Source: Bacteroides caccae
GTDB lineage: Bacteria; Bacteroidota; Bacteroidia; Bacteroidales; Bacteroidaceae
DNA length: 64,000 bases
Direction of reading: 5' to 3'
NCBI RefSeq assembly: GCF_002222615.2
Contig: NZ_CP022412.2
Coordinates: 1,302,001 to 1,366,000 of the forward strand
The stretch's first letter is position 1; every line of letters starts with the position of its first letter. The notes beneath the pieces are model-generated. The model worked only from the letters and a program-made list of their open reading frames with translations, had not been told where the DNA came from and ran no database searches. A program made the translations under genes and the position numbers. Below are positions 55,301 to 64,000 of this stretch, piece by piece.

Positions 55301-57316
55301 TTAGGCGTATACTAAAGGTAGGGTTAGTACGATCCGACATCCGTCTGTATAAGAAGAATCTATCTGGAGGCTGCCTCCCAGTTTTTCTGCAATACTTCGG
55401 GATATAGAAAGTCCTAGTCCTGTCCCTTGTGTGAAAGAATTTACTTTATAGAAACGTTCGAATACGCAATTTTGTTTGTCTGCGGGTATCCCTATTCCTG
55501 TATCGGTGACACTGATTTCAATCTTCTTTTCAGCTTCCGATATGGAATACGCTATACAGATACTTCCGTGCGAGGTGAATTTGGCAGCGTTGTGCATCAG
55601 ATTATTCAATACTTGTGAGATACGTTCCTGATTGCTGAGTATAAACAGGCTTTCTCTTTCAGGTTTGAAGAATACTTCAACTCCTTTCTGGCTCTTATTT
55701 TTAGCTACTTCGTAAGCAAGTTCGCAGATGGCGTTGACGTCTGTGGTGATATTCGTAGGTAGCTTGTCATATTGGTCGAGTTCGGACAGAGCAAGCACGT
55801 CGGTAACTAACCGGAGTAGGTCATTACTATTATTCTCTATGATTTTGACGAATTCCTGAGTTTCCGGACTATTGCTATAATGGTCATTTAAAATCTGTGA
55901 GAAGCCTACAATCGAATTAAGCGGTGTACGAATCTCATGTGTCATACTTTCAATAAACGTTGTCTTCATCCGGCTGCTTGCTTCGGCTATATCTTTGGCT
56001 TTGTGCAATTCCTCCCGGGATATAGTGAGCTCTTCATTCCTGATTTTAAGTTCGCTTTCCGAAACTTTCAACTTACGTTTCAGGAAATTCTCTCTGTATA
56101 AGAACATGAATAGGATACCTAACAAAACAATTAATGAGATGATTAATGTCGTCTTATTGCGTATCTCCTTTTCCTGTGCCTGGAGCATTAATTCCTTTTT
56201 TTCGGCATTGAGTTTCTCCACTTCGAGCAGAGTGGCAAATTCGCTGCTGGCCATTTGTTCATTGGCTATCTTTAAAGAATCCTCTGCTTCGATATACATT
56301 TGCAGGTATTTGATTGCTTCGCTCATATTACCCATATTGCTGTATATTTTTCCTTTCGTCAGGTAATGGACACTGTTCTGTATACTTTCGCTAAGGTTTA
56401 ATTCCTCCGCTTCCTGTTTCTTGGCAGCTTCCAGTGCCTTTGGGTATTGCTTGGATTGCAGATAATAGACGTATTCTATATTATATAGTCTTTTCTTTAT
56501 CGACCATAATCTTTTATCCTGATCAAATGCTGTTTTACATTCGTTTAGTATTTTCTCGGCTGCCTGCATATCTCCGAATTTGCTGTAATAATTAACGTAT
56601 TCCAGTTGCACGGATATTTTTTGTGTAGGGGAGTATGCGGTTGCATCCGCCTTTTTCAATGCTTCCAGTGCCTTTTCCGGCTGGTTGGTATTGATGTAAT
56701 AACTGCTTATCTGGCTGTATGTTTGCGAGATGTTATAGTTTTCCAGATCATATTTCTCCGTCAGTTCTATTTCTTTCAATTGCCATTCGAAAGCCATGGA
56801 ATCCAGTCTTTTGACTGTATAAATCTGCGACATGATGTTATAGCAGCGGGACAGACCGGTTTTGTCGTCTTCCTCTTGTGCTTCTTTCAGCATCTTTTGC
56901 GCTTCATAAAGTGCAATATTGGTTCTACCGTTTTTCAGATAATATAGAATAAGCCTGTTCGACCATGCGAAATAATAATACTTGGGTTGTTGGGTTGCTT
57001 TGGCGAAGTCTTTCACCTTATTGGTATAATAGATAATGCTGTCTTCATTTGTTGCCTGAAAATAATGATAATCCAGTTGGGTGGAAATAGCTACTGCCTG
57101 CATCCGTTTATCATGCCGTTCCTCTGCCATTCGATACAAGGTATCGGACATGCTAAGTACAACGGGTTGCAATAAGCATTCCTGACAACGTTGATAATAG
57201 GCATAAAGGGTAGAGTCAACGTTAAAGTCTTTAGCTTCTTTCTGGGCTTTTACAGAAGCGGTAAAGAATAAAAATAAAAAAAGAAATCGGGTGAAAGATA
57301 GGGCTGTTTGGCTCAT
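55301..57316 (-). CDS. Orphan TPR-sensor histidine kinase
   Basis: The 671-residue protein has a signal peptide (ending Val-Lys-Ala-Gln25), a periplasmic TPR-repeat sensor (about 60-360), one transmembrane helix (about 388-410), a coiled coil, then HisKA with the phospho-acceptor in MTHEIRTPLNSIVGFSQIL (about 465) and a HATPase_c domain (NNLMHNAAKF, DTGIGIP, GTGLGLSIS). No receiver domain and no response regulator gene is nearby. The signal is unknown. A -7 element is at 57349-57356. Confidence 0.9.
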   Translation of the reverse strand: MSQTALSFTRFLFLFLFFTASVKAQKEAKDFNVDSTLYAYYQRCQECLLQPVVLSMSDTLYRMAEERHDKRMQAVAISTQLDYHYFQATNEDSIIYYTNKVKDFAKATQQPKYYYFAWSNRLILYYLKNGRTNIALYEAQKMLKEAQEEDDKTGLSRCYNIMSQIYTVKRLDSMAFEWQLKEIELTEKYDLENYNISQTYSQISSYYINTNQPEKALEALKKADATAYSPTQKISVQLEYVNYYSKFGDMQAAEKILNECKTAFDQDKRLWSIKKRLYNIEYVYYLQSKQYPKALEAAKKQEAEELNLSESIQNSVHYLTKGKIYSNMGNMSEAIKYLQMYIEAEDSLKIANEQMASSEFATLLEVEKLNAEKKELMLQAQEKEIRNKTTLIISLIVLLGILFMFLYRENFLKRKLKVSESELKIRNEELTISREELHKAKDIAEASSRMKTTFIESMTHEIRTPLNSIVGFSQILNDHYSNSPETQEFVKIIENNSNDLLRLVTDVLALSELDQYDKLPTNITTDVNAICELAYEVAKNKSQKGVEVFFKPERESLFILSNQERISQVLNNLMHNAAKFTSHGSICIAYSISEAEKKIEISVTDTGIGIPADKQNCVFERFYKVNSFTQGTGLGLSISRSIAEKLGGSLQIDSSYTDGCRIVLTLPLVYA

Positions 57317-57348
57317 GGTATGATGTTTTCGGTTTCTTCTGTTGTTTG

Positions 57349-57407
57349 CAAATATACGTTTATTTCTTCTTTTTAGTACGATTGCTTGCTTTTTTTCTCT
57401 ACATTTG
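57349..57407. promoter_or_regulatory. Divergent -7 elements of the histidine kinase and folP
   Basis: TATATTTG on the minus strand (57349-57356) serves the kinase gene, and TACATTTG on the plus strand (57400-57407) serves folP. Both match TAnnTTTG exactly and lie 27-33 bp before the respective starts. Confidence 0.5.
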
Positions 57408-57433
57408 TGGGCAATCTAAAAGGAATACTGTCA

Positions 57434-58297
57434 ATGATGAAATCTACGTCTCCTATTTATATAAATGTAAAAGGGCAGTTGCTTGATCTCTCCATTCCGC
57501 AGGTAATGGGTATTCTGAATGTAACTCCCGATTCTTTTTATGCCGGTAGCCGGATGCAGACCGAAGAAGATATTGCTGCCCGGGCCCGACAAATCATTGA
57601 TGAAGGCGCTGCTATTATCGATATAGGTGCTTATTCTTCGCGTCCTAATGCAGAACATATTTCTGCCGAAGAAGAAATGAACCGGTTACGCACCGGTCTG
57701 GAGATTCTGAACCGCAATCATCCGGAGGCTATTATTTCCGTAGATACTTTTCGGGCTGATGTAGCAGCGCAATGCGTAAACGAGTATGGCGTTGCTGTCA
57801 TTAACGATATTGCTGCCGGTGAAATGGATGACCGGATGTTTCAGACAGTAGCCGGACTGGGAGTGCCCTATATCATGATGCATATGCAGGGCACCCCGCA
57901 GAATATGCAGAAAGAACCCCATTATGATAATCTGATAAAGGACGTTTTCCTTTACTTCGCGCGTAAAGTTCAGCAGCTTCGTGATTTGGGAGTGAAGGAT
58001 ATCATACTCGACCCAGGATTCGGGTTCGGGAAGACGTTGGAGCATAATTATGAACTAATGGCACATCTCGAAGAGTTCCGTATATTCGAATTACCTTTGT
58101 TGGTAGGAGTTTCACGAAAATCTATGATTTATAAATTGTTGGGGGGCACTCCGCAGGATTCGTTGAACGGGACAACTATATTGGATACCGTTGCGTTAAT
58201 GAAAGGCGCTCACATCCTTCGGGTACATGATGTACGCGAAGCAGTGGAAGCGGTTCGCATTGTTGAAAAATTAAAATCAGAGAACGATGTTTTTTGA
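57434..58297 (+). CDS. folP: Dihydropteroate synthase
   Basis: The start is ATG 57434 or the next codon 57437, both giving the family's normal length (287 residues). Signatures are VMGILNVTPDSFYAGSR (about 24-40), IIDIGAYSSRPNAEHIS (about 60-77), INDIAAG and ILDPGFGFGKTLEHN (about 193-207). It joins 6-hydroxymethyl-dihydropterin pyrophosphate and p-aminobenzoate in folate synthesis and is the sulfonamide target. It overlaps cdaA by 11 bp. Confidence 0.94.
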   Translation: MMKSTSPIYINVKGQLLDLSIPQVMGILNVTPDSFYAGSRMQTEEDIAARARQIIDEGAAIIDIGAYSSRPNAEHISAEEEMNRLRTGLEILNRNHPEAIISVDTFRADVAAQCVNEYGVAVINDIAAGEMDDRMFQTVAGLGVPYIMMHMQGTPQNMQKEPHYDNLIKDVFLYFARKVQQLRDLGVKDIILDPGFGFGKTLEHNYELMAHLEEFRIFELPLLVGVSRKSMIYKLLGGTPQDSLNGTTILDTVALMKGAHILRVHDVREAVEAVRIVEKLKSENDVF

Positions 58298-59051
58298 ATT
58301 TGGCATAAAAGATTTTATTGATATTCTGTTGGCGGCTTTCTTGCTGTATTATACATACAAGTTGATGAAGGCTTCCGGCTCTATCAAGGTATTCACCGGT
58401 ATTCTGGTTTTTATACTGATCTGGTTGGTGGTGACTCAGGTTTTGGAGATGAAGTTGCTGGGTTCCATCTTCGATACTTTGATGAATGTGGGCGTGATAG
58501 CGCTGATCGTACTGTTTCAGGACGAGATACGCCGTTTCTTGCTGACTTTGGGTTCTCACCGGCATGTCAGTGCATTGGCCCGTCTCTTTAACGGGGCGAA
58601 GAAAGAAGTATTGAAACATGATGATATTATGCCTGTGGTAATGGCTTGTCTGAGCATGGGAAAGCAAAAAGTCGGTGCACTGATTGTCATTGAGCATAAC
58701 GTTCCTTTAGACGAAATCGTCCGTACAGGTGAAATGATTGATGCGGCAATCAACCAACGTTTAATTGAAAATATCTTCTTCAAGAATAGTCCGTTACATG
58801 ACGGGGCAATGGTTATCAGCAAGAAACGTATCAAAGCGGCAGGATGTATTCTTCCTGTTTCTCACGATTTGAATATACCTAAAGAACTCGGCTTGCGTCA
58901 TCGGGCCGCTATGGGTATCTCACAGCAGTCGGATGCACACGCCATTATTGTTTCCGAAGAAACGGGAGCTATCTCTGTCGCCTATCGCGGGCAATTCTAT
59001 CTTCGCCTGAATGCGGAAGAACTGGAAAGTATGTTGACGAAAGAAAACTGA
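58287..59051 (+). CDS. cdaA: Diadenylate cyclase (c-di-AMP synthase)
   Basis: The 254-residue protein has three N-terminal transmembrane helices (about 5-75) and a DAC domain with the two catalytic motifs DGA (172-174) and RHR (204-206). It makes c-di-AMP from two ATP at the inner membrane; c-di-AMP usually controls potassium and osmolyte homeostasis. The overlap with folP shows co-transcription. The usual regulator gene cdaR does not follow. Confidence 0.94.
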   Translation: MFFEFGIKDFIDILLAAFLLYYTYKLMKASGSIKVFTGILVFILIWLVVTQVLEMKLLGSIFDTLMNVGVIALIVLFQDEIRRFLLTLGSHRHVSALARLFNGAKKEVLKHDDIMPVVMACLSMGKQKVGALIVIEHNVPLDEIVRTGEMIDAAINQRLIENIFFKNSPLHDGAMVISKKRIKAAGCILPVSHDLNIPKELGLRHRAAMGISQQSDAHAIIVSEETGAISVAYRGQFYLRLNAEELESMLTKEN

Positions 59052-59200
59052 TTTTGGTGTTATGACTGATAGCCGGACTTATACTGGATATTGCTTTTGT
59101 AGTGGGAAAATAAATGAAAATGGCCCTGTTTGTAGTTATTTTGCTTTATTTCTAACCCTTTTTGAATGATAATTATGCCCTCGGATTTAGGTGAATCGCC

Positions 59201-59208
59201 TACCTTTG
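59201..59208 (+). promoter_or_regulatory. -7 element of the GH35 gene cluster
   Basis: TACCTTTG fits TAnnTTTG and lies 34 bp before the GH35 start. No -33 TTTG is found at 19-21 bp. Confidence 0.45.
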
Positions 59209-59242
59209 TCGTATACTATTAAAATTCTATTTTGAATAAACC

Positions 59243-61579
59243 ATGAGAAACAGATTGATTGCTTTACTGGTACTTTTTACAGTCGTTATCTTTAGTAGTG
59301 CACAGGCACAAACTACTGCCCGCAAATTTGAAGCCGGCAAGAATACCTTTTTGCTGGACGGTGAACCATTTGTGGTGAAGGCCGCCGAACTTCATTACAC
59401 CCGTATCCCGCAAGCTTATTGGGAACATCGTATTGAGATGTGCAAAACATTGGGGATGAATACCATTTGTATCTATATCTTTTGGAATATCCATGAACAG
59501 GAAGAAGGTAAGTTTGACTTTTCCGGTCAGAACGATATTGCTGCTTTCTGTCGTGCGGCACAAAAGCATGGGATGTATGTCATTGTCCGTCCCGGTCCTT
59601 ATGTGTGTGCGGAATGGGAAATGGGAGGTCTTCCCTGGTGGCTGCTGAAGAAAAAAGATGTGGCGCTTCGTACCCTCGATCCCTATTATATGGAGCGCGT
59701 AGGCATCTTTATGAAAGAAGTCGGCAAACAATTGGCGCCACTGCAAGTAAATAAAGGTGGTAATATCATCATGGTGCAGGTAGAGAATGAATACAGCTCT
59801 TATGCAACCGACAAGCCTTATGTAGCTGCCGTGCGTGATTTGGTACGCGAATCAGGGTTTACGGATGTGCCTCTTTTCCAGTGTGACTGGAGTAGTAACT
59901 TCACAAATAACGCATTGGAGGATTTGCTCTGGACAGTGAATTTTGGAACCGGTGCCAATATTGACCAACAATTCAAGAAACTGAAAGAACTTCGTCCGGA
60001 AACTCCGTTGATGTGCAGTGAATTCTGGAGTGGCTGGTTCGACCATTGGGGACGAAAACATGAGACGCGTCCTGCAAAAGACATGGTACAGGGAATCAAG
60101 GATATGCTCGATCGTAATATCTCTTTCAGTCTTTATATGACTCACGGCGGAACCACTTTCGGACATTGGGGAGGTGCTAATAATCCTGCTTATTCTGCCA
60201 TGTGCAGTTCCTATGATTATGACGCTCCTATCAGTGAAGCCGGTTGGACGACAGAGAAATATTTCCTGCTTCGCGATTTATTGAAAACATATCTTCCTGC
60301 CGGTGAAGCGTTGCCTGAAATACCTGCCGCATTGCCGGTCATTGAAATTCCTGAGTTTCATTTTACAAAAATAGCTCCTCTTTTCTCTAATCTGCCGGAA
60401 GCAAAACAAACGGTGGATATTCAACCTATGGAACAATTTAACCAAGGTTGGGGAACAATTCTGTATCGGACGACATTGTCCGAATCTGTAAAATCCGGAA
60501 CGACTCTGAAGATTACCGAAGTGCATGATTGGGCACAAATCTATGCTGACGGTAAACTGTTGACACGTTTGGATCGTCGTAAAGGTGAGTTTACGACGGT
60601 GTTGCCTGCTTTGAAGAAAGGGACGCAACTGGATATTCTGGTAGAGGCTATGGGACGTGTAAACTTTGATAAGTCCATTCACGACCGGAAGGGAATCACG
60701 GAAAAGGTGGAACTTGTTTCCGGCGACCGGTCAAAAGAACTGAAAAACTGGACGGTGTACAGCTTCCCTGTAGATTACTCCTTTATTAAGAATAAGAACT
60801 ATCAGGATACGAAAATATTACCAGCTATGCCTGCTTACTATAAAACGACCTTTAAACTGGACAAAGTCGGTGATACTTTCCTTGATATGAGTACTTGGGG
60901 AAAAGGTATGGTATGGGTGAACGGTCATGCTATGGGACGTTTCTGGGAGATTGGTCCTCAGCAGACTCTCTTTATGCCGGGATGTTGGCTGAAAGAAGGT
61001 GAGAATGAGATTCTTGTTCTTGACTTGAAAGGTCCCGTCAAAGCTTCTATCAAAGGCCTGAAGAAACCCCTCTTGGATGTGCTTCGTGAAAAAGCACCGG
61101 AAACTCATCGCAAAGAGGGAGAGAAACTGAAACTGACAGGCGAGAAGGTTGCACACGAAGGTGCATTTACTCCGGGCAACAGCTGGCAGGAAGTACGTTT
61201 TACTACTCCGGTGAAAGGACGTTATTTTTGTCTCGAAGCTCTTTCACCACAGGCAAATGACAATATTGCTGCTATTGCAGAATTTGATGTTCTGGGTGCG
61301 GACGGTAAACCGGTATCCCGAGAACATTGGAAGATTCGTTATGCCGATAGTGAGGAAACACGCAGCGGTAACCGTACAGCCGATAAGATTTTCGATTTAC
61401 AGGAATCTACTTTCTGGATGACAGTAGATAATGTGGCGTATCCTCACCAACTGGTGATTGATTTGAGTAAGGTGGAGACTGTAACAGGCTTCCGTTATCT
61501 GCCCCGTGCCGAAAAGAATTATCCGGGTATGATTAAAGAATATCGTGTCTATGTGAAACCAGCCGATTTCAAGTATTGA
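59243..61579 (+). CDS. GH35 beta-galactosidase with C-terminal F5/8C-like domain
   Basis: The 778-residue secreted enzyme has a signal peptide (cleavage near Ala-Gln-Ala-Gln23). The GH35 TIM barrel (about 28-355) shows RPGPYVCAEWEMGGLPWWL (116-133), the acid/base Glu183 in QVENEY and the nucleophile Glu260 in CSEFWSGWFDHWG. Beta-galactosidase jelly-roll domains follow (about 390-610), then a discoidin/F5-8C-like domain (about 640-775). It releases terminal beta-galactose from plant or host glycans. It heads a GH35-GH43-GH51 run. Confidence 0.92.
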   Translation: MRNRLIALLVLFTVVIFSSAQAQTTARKFEAGKNTFLLDGEPFVVKAAELHYTRIPQAYWEHRIEMCKTLGMNTICIYIFWNIHEQEEGKFDFSGQNDIAAFCRAAQKHGMYVIVRPGPYVCAEWEMGGLPWWLLKKKDVALRTLDPYYMERVGIFMKEVGKQLAPLQVNKGGNIIMVQVENEYSSYATDKPYVAAVRDLVRESGFTDVPLFQCDWSSNFTNNALEDLLWTVNFGTGANIDQQFKKLKELRPETPLMCSEFWSGWFDHWGRKHETRPAKDMVQGIKDMLDRNISFSLYMTHGGTTFGHWGGANNPAYSAMCSSYDYDAPISEAGWTTEKYFLLRDLLKTYLPAGEALPEIPAALPVIEIPEFHFTKIAPLFSNLPEAKQTVDIQPMEQFNQGWGTILYRTTLSESVKSGTTLKITEVHDWAQIYADGKLLTRLDRRKGEFTTVLPALKKGTQLDILVEAMGRVNFDKSIHDRKGITEKVELVSGDRSKELKNWTVYSFPVDYSFIKNKNYQDTKILPAMPAYYKTTFKLDKVGDTFLDMSTWGKGMVWVNGHAMGRFWEIGPQQTLFMPGCWLKEGENEILVLDLKGPVKASIKGLKKPLLDVLREKAPETHRKEGEKLKLTGEKVAHEGAFTPGNSWQEVRFTTPVKGRYFCLEALSPQANDNIAAIAEFDVLGADGKPVSREHWKIRYADSEETRSGNRTADKIFDLQESTFWMTVDNVAYPHQLVIDLSKVETVTGFRYLPRAEKNYPGMIKEYRVYVKPADFKY

Positions 61580-61607
61580 TTACTCCCAGCCAAGTGCTGA
61601 ATATTAA

Positions 61608-62579
61608 ATGAATATGAAGAAATATACTACCCTTTTAGCACTCCTTTTTATAGGAGTGCTGACCGGTTACTGCCAGCAATCCGCTTACTTGTTTGTCTAC
61701 TTTACCGGGAACCGGATGAGCGAAGAAGCGATCCGCATGGCAGTCAGCCTCGACGGATATAATTATAAAGCCCTGAATGGTAACCAACCTGTACTTGATT
61801 CCCGTGTGATTAGTTCTACGGGTGGGGTACGTGATCCTCATATCTTGCGTTGTGAGAACGGTAAAACATTCTATATGGTTGTCACCGACATGGTGTCCGG
61901 AAACGGTTGGGATTCCAACCGTGCCATGGTGCTGTTGAAATCGAAGGACCTGGTGCACTGGACTTCCAATATTGTCAATATTCAAAAGAAATATCCTGCC
62001 CAGGAAAACCTGAAACGTGTATGGGCTCCACAGACCGTTTATGACAAAGAAGCCGGAAAGTATATGGTATATTGGTCAATGAAGCATGGCAATGGCGCAG
62101 ATATCATTTATTATGCGTATGCGAATAAAGACTTTACCGACCTTGAAGGTGAGCCGAAGCCCTTGTTTCTTCCTAAAAATGGCAAGTCATGTATCGACGG
62201 AGATATCATCTATAAAGATGGACTGTATCATCTGTTTTATAAGACAGAAGGAGATGGAAACGGCATCAAGAAAGCGGCTACCGTCTCCCTGACTTCCGGA
62301 CAATGGACGGAATCAGGGGAATACAAACAGCAGACGAAAGAAGCGGTAGAAGGTTCGAGTATCTTTCCGCTAATAGGTTCGGACAAGTATATCCTGATGT
62401 ACGATGTATATATGAAAGGCAAATACCAGTTTACGGAAAGTACCGACCTGGAAAATTTTAAAGTCATAGATCATGCTGTCAGTATGGACTTTCACCCTCG
62501 TCACGGAACTGTGATACCTATCACTGAAAAAGAATTGAAACGTTTGTATAAGGTCTACGGTAAACCAATCGGCCTATGA
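61608..62579 (+). CDS. GH43-family glycosidase
   Basis: The 323-residue secreted protein has a signal peptide (cleavage near Tyr-Cys-Gln-Gln). It is a single five-bladed propeller: SSTGGVRDPHILRCENGKTFYMVVTD (with the catalytic-base Asp in RDPHI), VWAPQTVYDKEAGKYMVYWS, and DGDIIYKDGLYHLFYKTEG (with the likely acid Glu). GH43 enzymes cut arabinose, xylose or galactose linkages; beside GH35 and GH51, arabino-galactan side chains are a fair guess. It starts 28 bp after the GH35 stop. Confidence 0.85.
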   Translation: MNMKKYTTLLALLFIGVLTGYCQQSAYLFVYFTGNRMSEEAIRMAVSLDGYNYKALNGNQPVLDSRVISSTGGVRDPHILRCENGKTFYMVVTDMVSGNGWDSNRAMVLLKSKDLVHWTSNIVNIQKKYPAQENLKRVWAPQTVYDKEAGKYMVYWSMKHGNGADIIYYAYANKDFTDLEGEPKPLFLPKNGKSCIDGDIIYKDGLYHLFYKTEGDGNGIKKAATVSLTSGQWTESGEYKQQTKEAVEGSSIFPLIGSDKYILMYDVYMKGKYQFTESTDLENFKVIDHAVSMDFHPRHGTVIPITEKELKRLYKVYGKPIGL

Positions 62580-62771
62580 TAAGCCGGAGCAAATTGCTGC
62601 CTTAAGACTGGAAAATAATACATAAGACAGGAAAGGCGTACAATTTGTTCTTGTTCGCTTGTTTCTTGATATGCCTTTGAATAATAATTGGTGATTTTAC
62701 ACTAAATATGTGCTTCTCATAACAGTGAAGAGTTTGTCTTTATGATTGATAATCTTAATGATACTTATGCC

Positions 62772-64000
62772 ATGAAAAAATTATTCCTGCTAGTAATTGT
62801 CTTGTTTTTGTCGTTCCAACAGGTTACTTTAGCTGCAATCGGAGAGGCGGCGAACACTCCGGATTCCGTTTTTCTATTTTCGTATGCAACTTCCCGGGAT
62901 GACGGACGCAGCGGACTTCGTTTTGCCTGGAGCATGGATCAGAAGCATTGGTTCGCAGTAGGACAGGGAACCGGATACCTCCGTTGTGATTATAGCCGTT
63001 GGGGATCGCAGAAGAAAATGCTCGATCCGTTCTTGAAGCAACTTCCTGACGGCGGATGGCTCTGCACATGGAAGTTGAATACGCATGACGGATACGGGCA
63101 GGCAAAATCGAAAGACCTGGTTTATTGGGAAAGTCAGAAATATCCTCAGGTAACCTCTGATTTTGAGGGAACAAGAGTAAAGGTAACTATTGACGGGCAG
63201 GAACAGACCGGAAATATTAATCGGGTATCTTGGACACTGGTGGACAAGTTGACGAAACACTATGAAAGGAACCAATACCGGAATTTTTTGCATGCAGAAC
63301 GTCCGGTACAAGATAAAGAGCGTTTTGCCGGGCTGAAACCTGTAAAAGCGACGATTACGGTACAACCGGAGGAAACAAAAGAAATCAGTAATTTGCTGTT
63401 GGGAATATTCTTCGAAGATATTAACTATTCTGCTGATGGTGGCTTATACGCAGAACTGATTCAAAACAGGGATTTTGAATATGACCCGTCCGACCGTGAG
63501 GGAGATAAGAATTGGAACAGTACGCATTCCTGGAAGTTGGAGGGAGATAATGCCACATTCACAATAAATACCTCTGATCCCGTTCATCCGAATAATCCTC
63601 ATTACGCTGTGTTGAATATACAACAGCCGGGAGCTGTACTGACAAATGCAGGGTTTGATGGGATAGCCCTTCAAGCCGGCGAAAAGTATGATTTCTCTTT
63701 GTTTGGACGTATTCCGGCCGGACATAAATCTAACAAATTGCAGATACGTTTGATAGATTCCAATGGCACAGTGCAGGGAGAGGCATCGATAACCGTTTCT
63801 TCCCGTTCATGGAAAACTTATAAAACTGTATTGACTGCAAAAACAGCTGCCGATACGCATCTGGAACTTCAACTGCAATCAGTGGGAGAAGTCGAATTGG
63901 ATATGATTTCTCTTTTTCCACAGAATACATTCAAAGGTAGAAAGAATGGCCTGCGTGCCGATTTGGCGCAGACACTAGCCGATATACATCCTCGCTTTGT
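62772..64000 (+). CDS. GH51-type alpha-L-arabinofuranosidase, 3' end outside window
   Basis: The frame opens at ATG 62772 with a signal peptide (MKKLFLLVIVLFLSF) and runs past the right edge (409 codons visible). Residues about 30-130 look like a truncated GH43-like propeller (FAWSMDQKHWFAVG, AKSKDLVYWESQ). From about 195 on it matches the N-terminal part of GH51 enzymes (NLLLGIFFEDINYSADGGLYAELIQNRDFEY). A carbohydrate-binding beta-sandwich region follows. GH51 enzymes remove alpha-L-arabinofuranose; catalytic residues are beyond the edge. It follows the GH43 gene by 192 bp. Confidence 0.85.
   Translation, partial: MKKLFLLVIVLFLSFQQVTLAAIGEAANTPDSVFLFSYATSRDDGRSGLRFAWSMDQKHWFAVGQGTGYLRCDYSRWGSQKKMLDPFLKQLPDGGWLCTWKLNTHDGYGQAKSKDLVYWESQKYPQVTSDFEGTRVKVTIDGQEQTGNINRVSWTLVDKLTKHYERNQYRNFLHAERPVQDKERFAGLKPVKATITVQPEETKEISNLLLGIFFEDINYSADGGLYAELIQNRDFEYDPSDREGDKNWNSTHSWKLEGDNATFTINTSDPVHPNNPHYAVLNIQQPGAVLTNAGFDGIALQAGEKYDFSLFGRIPAGHKSNKLQIRLIDSNGTVQGEASITVSSRSWKTYKTVLTAKTAADTHLELQLQSVGEVELDMISLFPQNTFKGRKNGLRADLAQTLADIHPRF

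Overview
The window is chromosomal DNA of a gut Bacteroides close to B. thetaiotaomicron, B. ovatus or B. xylanisolvens. Three things point there: Bacteroides-type promoters (TTTG, 19-21 bp, TAnnTTTG) with weak or absent Shine-Dalgarno sequences, a SusC/SusD polysaccharide utilisation locus, and many secreted lipoproteins and glycosidases next to housekeeping genes. I see no rRNA, no CRISPR array and no intact insertion sequence. There is one tRNA, tRNA-Leu(UAG).

Left region (1-8945): two BACON-type surface lipoproteins, then an AAA-ATPase/PD-(D/E)XK protein, then the most unusual object of the window. This is a 2.68-kb unit (5275-7950) bounded by 87-bp inverted repeats (84/87 identical, the outer 70 bp perfect). 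Inside are one VirE/BT4734-type primase-helicase-like gene and, upstream of it, seven palindromic units spaced almost exactly 22 bp apart. A small HTH/coiled-coil protein follows. The layout looks like a replicon or mobile unit, but mobility is not shown.

Glycan region (9098-21388): an outer-membrane TonB-type receptor faces a four-gene locus read leftwards (SusC, SusD, GH3, GH144). Its gene content matches the beta-1,2-glucan locus known from B. thetaiotaomicron (BT3566-BT3569). A PfkB sugar kinase and tRNA-Leu lie upstream. No dedicated regulator is present.

Housekeeping block (21460-31574): S41 peptidase lipoprotein, DUF3316 protein and topoisomerase IV subunit A (leftward); a secreted glycosidase of uncertain family; a structured stretch that may encode a small RNA; glycyl-tRNA synthetase and an FKBP-type lipoprotein.

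Peptidoglycan salvage block (31755-42701): eight tightly spaced leftward genes. In transcription order they are GH29 fucosidase, sodium/solute symporter, a GT2/HIT-like fusion, SpoIID-like protein, AmpG, MurT-like transporter, MurK-like kinase and MurQ. Together they can import and degrade muropeptides and MurNAc to GlcNAc-6-phosphate.

Right region (42883-64000): a lamin-tail lipoprotein, an AT-rich patch of three unrecognised or poorly known small genes, asd, a KefB-like antiporter with tcdA and lolD, an HhH protein with an NSS transporter, VanZ-like protein, murF, an orphan TPR histidine kinase, folP-cdaA, and the start of a galactan/arabinan-type glycosidase cluster (GH35, GH43, GH51) cut by the window edge. 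All family assignments come from reading the proteins by eye; no database search was run.
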